Shown in pieces: positions 1 to 4,600 of a stretch of DNA of 7,134 bases. Source of the stretch: Solirubrobacterales bacterium. Its GTDB lineage: Bacteria > Actinomycetota > Thermoleophilia > Solirubrobacterales > Solirubrobacteraceae. A program made the position numbers and the translations under genes. The notes below the pieces were generated by a model. It was not told the origin of the DNA, did not search any database, and was given only the letters and a program-made list of their open reading frames with translations. Position 1 is the stretch's first letter, and each line of letters begins with the position of its first letter. The DNA lies in the NCBI GenBank assembly GCA_003134675.1, contig PLBZ01000047.1, positions 233 to 7,366 on the forward strand, read 5' to 3'.

Positions 1-714
1 GAACAGCTCCATCATCTCGCGTGCGTAGTTCTCGTTTGGGTTTTCCTTTTCGTTGTAGATCCCGTCGAGGAAGACGAGCATCGCGGGGTTGCTGGTGACG
101 GCTGCGAACAGGTCGTGGAAGCTGCCGAGCGCCATCGAGCGAAACAGGTTGTTCTGGTCGAGCATCAGCTGCTGGCTGGAGACCTTCTCATTGGAGTTGG
201 CGAACCAGTCGTGCCAGATGAAGGTCATCCGCTCGACGAGCTGCTGGTCGGAGCGGACCATGCGGTCGAGCCACCAGCAGTGGTCCTGCCCCCAGGCGTC
301 GTAGGGGGCGAGTGGGTTGCCGTTTTCGTCGGTCGGGTTCGGTCCACTGAGCGTCGCCTGCCCGGAGGGGCGGGTGAGGCCGTAGACGACCTGACTCAGC
401 GGCTGTCCGGTCAACGCCTCGGCCTGACCGGGGGTGGGTCCGAAGCCCGCGCGCCACAACAGGCGGTGCGCATGGGCGAGGGAGAGCGGCGCCCCGAGGG
501 ATGGGACCGGGGCTGGAGAGGGGGCGGGTGGCGAGGCTGGGGCGCTCGGCAGCGCGACTGGAAGCGTGCCATGCGGCTTGGGGTGGATGTGCTTGTGGCG
601 CTTACGCCGGCGCTTGTGGTGCTTTGAGTGATTGTTGTGCTTCTTGTGGTGCTTCTTCGCGTGCGAGCGGGCGCCCTGTCCGGCGCTTTTCGTCGGGCCG
701 GGGCGCGTCTTCAT
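1..714 (-). CDS. DUF1800 family protein, N-terminal part (runs off left edge)
   Basis: The minus-strand frame is open from the ATG at 714-712 to the window edge, giving 238 residues; the C-terminal part is missing. Residues 18-48 are rich in His, Lys and Arg, residues 51-78 form a Pro/Ala/Ser linker, and the recognisable domain starts near residue 79. DUF1800 signatures are LLWRAGFGPT (85-94), a Trp/His-rich segment FIWHDWF (165-171), and NYAREMMELF (229-238), the hallmark block of the family. The family's molecular function is unknown; members are often exported and often sit beside DUF1501 genes, whose presence cannot be judged here. I see no ordinary Sec or Tat signal peptide at this start. 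The ATG is the only ATG/GTG/TTG after the in-frame stop at 816-814, although no good ribosome binding site precedes it. Family assignment is confident; role is unknown. Confidence 0.88.
   Translation of the reverse strand, partial: MKTRPGPTKSAGQGARSHAKKHHKKHNNHSKHHKRRRKRHKHIHPKPHGTLPVALPSAPASPPAPSPAPVPSLGAPLSLAHAHRLLWRAGFGPTPGQAEALTGQPLSQVVYGLTRPSGQATLSGPNPTDENGNPLAPYDAWGQDHCWWLDRMVRSDQQLVERMTFIWHDWFANSNEKVSSQQLMLDQNNLFRSMALGSFHDLFAAVTSNPAMLVFLDGIYNEKENPNENYAREMMELF
571..663 (-). repeat. His/Lys/Arg-rich low-complexity tract in the DUF1800 protein
   Basis: These codons encode residues 18-48 of the DUF1800 protein. Ten of residues 18-44 are His and most of the others are Lys or Arg. A perfect 12-base direct repeat (plus-strand cttgtggtgctt at 613-624 and 643-654), exactly 30 bases apart, encodes KHHK twice, ten residues apart. 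This looks like in-frame expansion of a short codon unit. Possible roles are metal binding or contact with an anionic surface such as cell-wall polymer or nucleic acid; neither is shown by the sequence. Confidence 0.8.
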
Positions 715-820
715 CGATCCGGTGCCGTCTTTGCGCGTGGACGGGCATGGCGCCGGTGGACCATGGGCAAGGACCTCGTCTGTTGCGGCGAGATGCTGCG
801 CCTTTGGGGGCAGTTATCGA

Positions 821-849
821 CGGATGTCGTATCCGGCCGGCCGTGCCGG
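821..849 (-). terminator. Two small hairpins 3' of alkA, possible weak terminator
   Basis: Just after the alkA stop codon the DNA can form two adjacent hairpins: CCGGC/GCCGG with a 3-base loop (837-849) and CGGAT/ATCCG with a 5-base loop (821-835). No T-run follows on the minus strand, so intrinsic termination is doubtful. The rest of the 142-base gap (715-856) holds no gene that I can support. Transcription might read through into the DUF1800 gene, or start in this gap; no clear promoter stands out. Confidence 0.22.
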
Positions 850-856
850 TGGCGCC

Positions 857-1435
857 TTACGTCGGCTCGTTTGCCAGCGAGCGCCACAGGTAGCGGCACG
901 CCAGCGTGCGGTGGGGTCGCCACGGCTCGGCGATCTTCTCCATCGCGATCGGGTCAGGTAGTGAGTCCAGCCCGTAGGCGCGTTCGATCGCGCGGCGGAT
1001 GCCGAGGTCGCCGACGGGCAACACGTCGGGGCGCTCCAAGTGGAACATCAGGAACATCTGCGCGCTCCACAAGCCGAGGCCCTTGACGGCCGTGAGCTCC
1101 GCGATCACCTTTTCGTCATCGAGCTCGTTCAGTCGCTCCAGCTCCAGTTCGCCGGAGAGCGTGTGCTCAGCCAGTGACCTCAGGTAGCTCACCTTCGCCC
1201 GTGAGAGCCCGGCGGCGGCGCGCAGCTCTTCAGGCTCGTCGTCGAGGATCTCCTGCGGCGTCGGCGGCCGATCGTGAAAGCGCGCCGTCAGGCGTCCGTA
1301 GATCGCGCGGGCGGCGAGCACCGACAGCTGCTGAGAAGCGATCGTGCGCACCAGCGCGCCGTAGTGGTCCTCCTTGTCAGGGCGGCCGTCGCTGACGCTT
1401 GGCAGCTTTCCCACCGCGGCGATCAGCTCCGCCAT
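857..1435 (-). CDS. alkA: AlkA-type DNA-3-methyladenine glycosylase (HhH-GPD family)
   Basis: This is a base-excision repair enzyme that removes alkylated bases such as 3-methyladenine by cleaving the N-glycosidic bond. The 192 residues contain the conserved IASQQLS block (32-38), a helix-hairpin-helix centred on KGLGLWSA (118-125), and the catalytic-aspartate segment PVGDLGIRRA (140-149) with Asp143. The C-terminal PWRPHRTLACRYLWRSL block (171-187) is typical of the short bacterial AlkA/MAG-like forms, which lack the N-terminal domain of E. coli AlkA. The chosen ATG at 1435 has GGAG ten bases upstream. However, the in-frame codons just before it read LAQLRRSDPV, which resembles the usual family N-terminus, so the true protein may start further upstream at a CTG (1465 or 1480). 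It lies 37 bases downstream of the HemQ-like gene on the same strand, suggesting co-transcription. The function call is confident; the exact start is not. Confidence 0.9.
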   Translation of the reverse strand: MAELIAAVGKLPSVSDGRPDKEDHYGALVRTIASQQLSVLAARAIYGRLTARFHDRPPTPQEILDDEPEELRAAAGLSRAKVSYLRSLAEHTLSGELELERLNELDDEKVIAELTAVKGLGLWSAQMFLMFHLERPDVLPVGDLGIRRAIERAYGLDSLPDPIAMEKIAEPWRPHRTLACRYLWRSLANEPT

Positions 1436-1445
1436 GACCGGGTCG

Positions 1446-1449
1446 CTCC
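1446..1449 (-). promoter_or_regulatory. Possible ribosome binding site (GGAG) for alkA
   Basis: On the minus strand GGAG lies 10 bases before the ATG at 1435-1433. The spacing is slightly long but workable. It favours the 1435 start, while protein conservation favours an upstream start; the motif could also be chance, since it falls inside codons for Arg-Ser of the conserved RRSDPV stretch. Confidence 0.35.
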
Positions 1450-1472
1450 GGCGTAGCTGGGCCAGGCCGCGA

Positions 1473-2171
1473 TTAGACAGCGGAAGCTGCCTCGAAGGAG
1501 ACCGGCTCGCCGTCGAGCGCGTTCAGCGCGCGGCCCACGGACATCGCCAGGCACGTGAAGCTGGGCGTGTCGCGCACGGTGTACGCAGAGGCCTCGGTCG
1601 TGCGCAGGCGCTGGACCAGATCGAGGAACGTACCTACGTCGTCGGTGTCGAATGCCACCACGAACTCCTGGTCGTCCAGCCCGAACGAGTACGTCGTGTG
1701 GTTGTCCACCCCCGGGTATTCACGCCCGACCTCGATGTGTCCCTGCATGATCCGCCAGCGCTCCTCCGCGGGCAGTGCATACCACGCGCGCGACTTGACG
1801 AACGGATAGACGAACACGTACTTCCCGCGAAAGCCCCGTGGGGTCATGCGCTCATCTTCGGAGTACTCCGAGCTCTTGCGCATCCCGAGGAAGGAGTGAG
1901 GGATCTCCGCCCACTTCATCAGTCCGCTTTGTCCCAGCACGACGTGGAGCTCGTGGATACGGTCGAGATTCTTCGCCTCTGAGATCAGCAGCAGCTCGGC
2001 GTCACCGCGCGTGCCGACCAGCGAGAAAGCCTGAAGCATGTGGCCGTCGGCAAAGTCCTCGCACGCGGCGTTGAACTCGCGCTTGTCCTGCTCGCGCTGC
2101 TCGTCCCCGAGTCGGCGCCAGGCGGGGTCCATCTTCAGGAACGTGTACTTCACGAAGTGCCGCGTGCTCAT
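1473..2171 (-). CDS. hemQ: Chlorite dismutase-fold heme protein, probable coproheme decarboxylase HemQ/ChdC
   Basis: The 232-residue protein belongs to the chlorite dismutase-like family. The likely role is peroxide-dependent oxidative decarboxylation of coproheme III to heme b, the last step of the coproporphyrin-dependent heme pathway used by Actinobacteria and Firmicutes; it would be cytosolic and probably pentameric. Key blocks are YPFVKSR (122-128), giving the catalytic Tyr122 and Lys126, and GHIEVGREY (144-152), with His145 as expected proximal heme ligand. These match Tyr145, Lys149 and His172 of the Geobacillus enzyme. The FGLDDQEFVVAF block (163-174) is also typical. Asn157-His158 falls where true chlorite dismutases carry the distal Arg and firmicute HemQ a Gln, so chlorite dismutation is unlikely. 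The ATG at 2171 gives the expected N-terminus (RHFVKYTFLKMDPAW); length is normal. The gene is followed by alkA and is divergent from the glycosyltransferase gene. No other heme gene is in the window to confirm the pathway. Confidence 0.85.
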   Translation of the reverse strand: MSTRHFVKYTFLKMDPAWRRLGDEQREQDKREFNAACEDFADGHMLQAFSLVGTRGDAELLLISEAKNLDRIHELHVVLGQSGLMKWAEIPHSFLGMRKSSEYSEDERMTPRGFRGKYVFVYPFVKSRAWYALPAEERWRIMQGHIEVGREYPGVDNHTTYSFGLDDQEFVVAFDTDDVGTFLDLVQRLRTTEASAYTVRDTPSFTCLAMSVGRALNALDGEPVSFEAASAV

Positions 2172-2180
2172 CTGTCCCAG

Positions 2181-2186
2181 AGGCTA
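2181..2186 (-). promoter_or_regulatory. Possible -10 element for hemQ-alkA
   Basis: Read on the minus strand the hexamer is TAGCCT, fitting the loose actinobacterial TAnnnT pattern. A start point 6-7 bases downstream would fall near 2174, only a few bases before the hemQ ATG, so the transcript would be nearly leaderless. No -35 box is convincing. A GGGA lies 3 bases from the ATG, too close to be a good ribosome binding site. Confidence 0.25.
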
Positions 2187-2190
2187 CAGT
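2185..2190 (+). promoter_or_regulatory. Possible -10 element for the glycosyltransferase gene (leaderless)
   Basis: TACAGT fits the TAnnnT pattern and lies 6 bases before the GTG start at 2197, which is the normal distance from a -10 box to the transcription start. The mRNA would then begin at the start codon itself. This agrees with the absence of a usable Shine-Dalgarno sequence before the GTG. It shares the TA step at 2185-2186 with the opposing hexamer. The -35 region is unconvincing. Confidence 0.33.
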
Positions 2191-2196
2191 TGAGTT

Positions 2197-4581
2197 GTGC
2201 GGATCGCGCTGCTGTCGCCGTATTCGTGGACGTACCCCGGTGGTGTAACGCGTCATATCGAGGCGCTCGCCGCTGAGCTGACCGCGCTCGGCCACGACGC
2301 CCGTATCCTCGCGCCGTTCGATCCCGATGACGCGCTCTCGCGGCGACTGCACCGGGGCGCGCGTCCCCAGCGCCTTGACCCGCCCGAGCGGTTCGTCGCG
2401 CTCGGACGTACGGCCGGCTTCCCCGCCAATGGCGCCGTCTCGAACCTCGTGCCCGTCCCTCCCGGGGTGCGGGCAATGCGCCGCGAGCTGCGCGACGGTT
2501 CCTATGACGTGCTGCACATCCACGAGCCGGTCGTGCCGCTACTCGGCTGGGATGCGCTCTGCTCCACCGCGCCGGAGCTGCCGCTCGTCGGCACGTTCCA
2601 CACCTATTCGGAGAATGCACTGACGAACGGGATCGCGAACCTGCTCGGCGCCAGGCGGCGGATGAATCATCTACACGTCCGTATCGCTGTCTCCGGGGCC
2701 GCCGCCTGGACTGCGCGGCGCTTCTACGGTGGGCGCTATCGGATCGTGCCCAACGGCGTTCATCTCGGAGGAGCTGGGCAGTCCGGCTCGCAGGACGAGC
2801 CTGATGGTCCGCTGCGGATCCTGTTCATCGGCCAGGCCGTCGAACGCAAGGGCCTGCCGGTTTTGCTGCGTGCGTTCGAGGCGCTGCGCGAGCAGGTCTC
2901 CGCGACGCTCACGCTCGTCGGAGCTTCCCAGGACGAGGTCGCGCACATGATGCTCGACGACCGCGGCGTGCATGCGCTCGGCAAGGTCTCAGAGTCCCGC
3001 AAGCTGGCCGAGCTCGCCCGGGCCGAGGTGCTGTGCGCGCCATCGCTGCACGGCGAGAGCTTCGGCATGGTTCTCACCGAGGCGCTCGCTGCTGCCACGC
3101 CGGTGGTCGCCTCCGATATCCCGGGCTACCGCGACGTCGTGCGCGATGGGATCGACGGGGTGCTCACGCCTCCCGGCGACGCGCTCGCGCTGGCCGAGGC
3201 GCTGCGTGCGCTCGCCTTGGACCCAGCTGCCCGCGGACGGATGGTCGCCTCCGCGCGCCTGCGCGCCGAGCGCTTCTCCTGGCCGCACGTCGCCGCCGAG
3301 GTGCTCGACTGCTACGAGCAGGCACTTGCGGTGGGGCGGCCCGCGACACGCGCCGGGCGTGTCGGGGTGCGCTTCGGCTTGGTTCCCGCCGATCTGCTGC
3401 CGCGGATTCCCGCCCAGCGCCTGCCAAGCCTTGAGACCGCCACCTCCAAGCCGGTGGCATCGGACCGGTCGGAGAGCGGCCGGCGCGAGCGCTCAAGGTT
3501 GGCCCAGCGCGCGCTTCGCCGGGCCGCGCTGGTTGCGTCCTGTATCGGTGGCCTCGCGCTCGCGCTGCTCGCACTCGTGCAGATTGGGGTGGGTCGCGTG
3601 GCCGCGAGCCTGCTCGCTTCCAGCCCCGGCCTGCTCGCCGCGGGCCTGGCGCTGATGTGCGCCTCGATGTTCGCCCGGGCGATCGCCTGGCATGCGATCC
3701 TCTCGGCGGCCCCGACCTGGCGCAAGGCCAAACGTCGCGACGCGATGCAGGGCACATTCATCGGGGTGCTGATGTCAGCGACGCTCCCCGCGCGCCTGGG
3801 CGAGCCCTCGCGGGCGTTGATCGTCGCGCGCCGCCTCGGCCGGGCCCGGGAGACGCTGCCGGTGGTGCTCGGCACGATGGTCTCCCAAACGCTGCTGAAT
3901 CTGCTCGCGCTGGGCATCCTCGGGGTTGTGATGTTCTCGAGCGTCGATCTGTTCAACGGTCATCACGGCGCGCTGATCGCCGCGGCGCTGGCGCCGCTCG
4001 GCGCGCTCGTCGTCGTGTTGCTCGCGCCCGTGCTCTTGCCGCGCGCGGTGGTCTCGAGTTCGCTGCGCCTGCGGGTTTTGATGGCCGCGCTACGTCTCTC
4101 CCTGGTGCGCGTTCGCGAAGGGTTGCTCGTGTTCCGCCACCCCCGCCAGGCGGCTGTCGCGACGATCGTGCAGCTCGGGGCCTGGGGTCTGCAGTGGATG
4201 GCGTGCTGGCTGTTGTTGATGGCGCTCGGTCTCAACAGCCACGTTGGGGTGGCGGGCGCCGCGGCGATCCTGTTCGCCGTGAACGTCACCGCGGTCCTGC
4301 CGGCCACCCCGGCCAACGTCGGCGTCTTCCAGGCGGCGTGTGTGGCGGTGCTCGCTGGGGCCTATCACGTCTCCACCCCCGACGCGCTCGCCTATGGCAT
4401 CGTCCTGCAGGTGGTCGAGGTCGCTACGGCGGTGTTGATGGGTATGCCCGCGCTGGTCACCGAGGGGCTCTCCTGGAAGGACGTGCGCTTGCGGACGATG
4501 TCTGGGGCGCCGGTCAAGCTCAGCCCGCTGCCGGCCGAAGCACGCGCTTCGGCGGCGCCAGGAGCGCACCCTCACGCGTAG
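2197..4581 (+). CDS. PimA-like GT4 glycosyltransferase fused to LPG-synthase_TM/UPF0104 membrane domain
   Basis: This is a 794-residue fusion starting at GTG. Residues 1-380 are a GT-B glycosyltransferase of family GT4, closest in my recollection to phosphatidyl-myo-inositol mannosyltransferase PimA: SPYSWTYPGGV (7-17), HIHEP (107-111), GTFHT (132-136), PNGV (185-188), ERKG with Arg217/Lys218 for the nucleotide-sugar phosphates, and the E-x7-E pair Glu287/Glu295 in HGESFGMVLTEALA. A basic, disordered-looking linker follows (about 381-443). Residues about 444-757 are hydrophobic with roughly seven to nine membrane segments and carry the UPF0104/PF03706 signatures LPARLGEPSRA (530-540) and LPATPANVGVFQAA (701-714), as in the MprF flippase domain and AglD. 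The tail (760-794) is hydrophilic. Inferred role: add a sugar, possibly mannose, to a lipid acceptor on the cytoplasmic face and perhaps translocate the product. Donor, acceptor and flipping are not provable here. It is divergent from hemQ and convergent with metH, so transcribed alone. Confidence 0.88.
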   Translation: MRIALLSPYSWTYPGGVTRHIEALAAELTALGHDARILAPFDPDDALSRRLHRGARPQRLDPPERFVALGRTAGFPANGAVSNLVPVPPGVRAMRRELRDGSYDVLHIHEPVVPLLGWDALCSTAPELPLVGTFHTYSENALTNGIANLLGARRRMNHLHVRIAVSGAAAWTARRFYGGRYRIVPNGVHLGGAGQSGSQDEPDGPLRILFIGQAVERKGLPVLLRAFEALREQVSATLTLVGASQDEVAHMMLDDRGVHALGKVSESRKLAELARAEVLCAPSLHGESFGMVLTEALAAATPVVASDIPGYRDVVRDGIDGVLTPPGDALALAEALRALALDPAARGRMVASARLRAERFSWPHVAAEVLDCYEQALAVGRPATRAGRVGVRFGLVPADLLPRIPAQRLPSLETATSKPVASDRSESGRRERSRLAQRALRRAALVASCIGGLALALLALVQIGVGRVAASLLASSPGLLAAGLALMCASMFARAIAWHAILSAAPTWRKAKRRDAMQGTFIGVLMSATLPARLGEPSRALIVARRLGRARETLPVVLGTMVSQTLLNLLALGILGVVMFSSVDLFNGHHGALIAAALAPLGALVVVLLAPVLLPRAVVSSSLRLRVLMAALRLSLVRVREGLLVFRHPRQAAVATIVQLGAWGLQWMACWLLLMALGLNSHVGVAGAAAILFAVNVTAVLPATPANVGVFQAACVAVLAGAYHVSTPDALAYGIVLQVVEVATAVLMGMPALVTEGLSWKDVRLRTMSGAPVKLSPLPAEARASAAPGAHPHA

Positions 4582-4600
4582 AGGGCTAGCCCCACCCTCT
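4580..4600. terminator. Short stem-loop between convergent genes, possible bidirectional terminator
   Basis: AGAGGG at 4580-4585 pairs with CCCTCT at 4595-4600, with a 9-base loop. The stem overlaps the stop codons of both the glycosyltransferase gene (TAG, 4579-4581) and metH (TAA, 4602-4600). An alternative 10-base palindrome GGGCTAGCCC (4583-4592) lies within it. There is no T-run on either side, so a classical Rho-independent terminator is not supported; position between two convergent genes is the main argument. Confidence 0.3.

Noticed and set aside
115..627. A 170-codon plus-strand open frame at the left edge.
   Set aside because: The opposite strand encodes clear DUF1800 motifs in a frame that is open through the window edge; this one shows no motif.
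711..923. A 70-codon minus-strand open frame whose TGA overlaps the DUF1800 ATG, looking like a coupled small gene.
   Set aside because: It overlaps the 3' end of alkA by more than 60 bases, its translation is Arg/Pro-rich as expected from an out-of-frame GC-rich shadow, and it has no recognisable motif.
3337..3530. Possible frameshift or gene boundary between the glycosyltransferase and membrane domains.
   Set aside because: The frame is continuous, codon usage does not change, and I see no stop, clear ribosome binding site or strong start in the linker that would indicate two genes.
3657..4589. A 310-codon plus-strand open frame overlapping the membrane half of the glycosyltransferase fusion.
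   Set aside because: It is a +1-type shadow, very rich in Arg/Gly/Ala, while the main frame carries conserved membrane-domain motifs.
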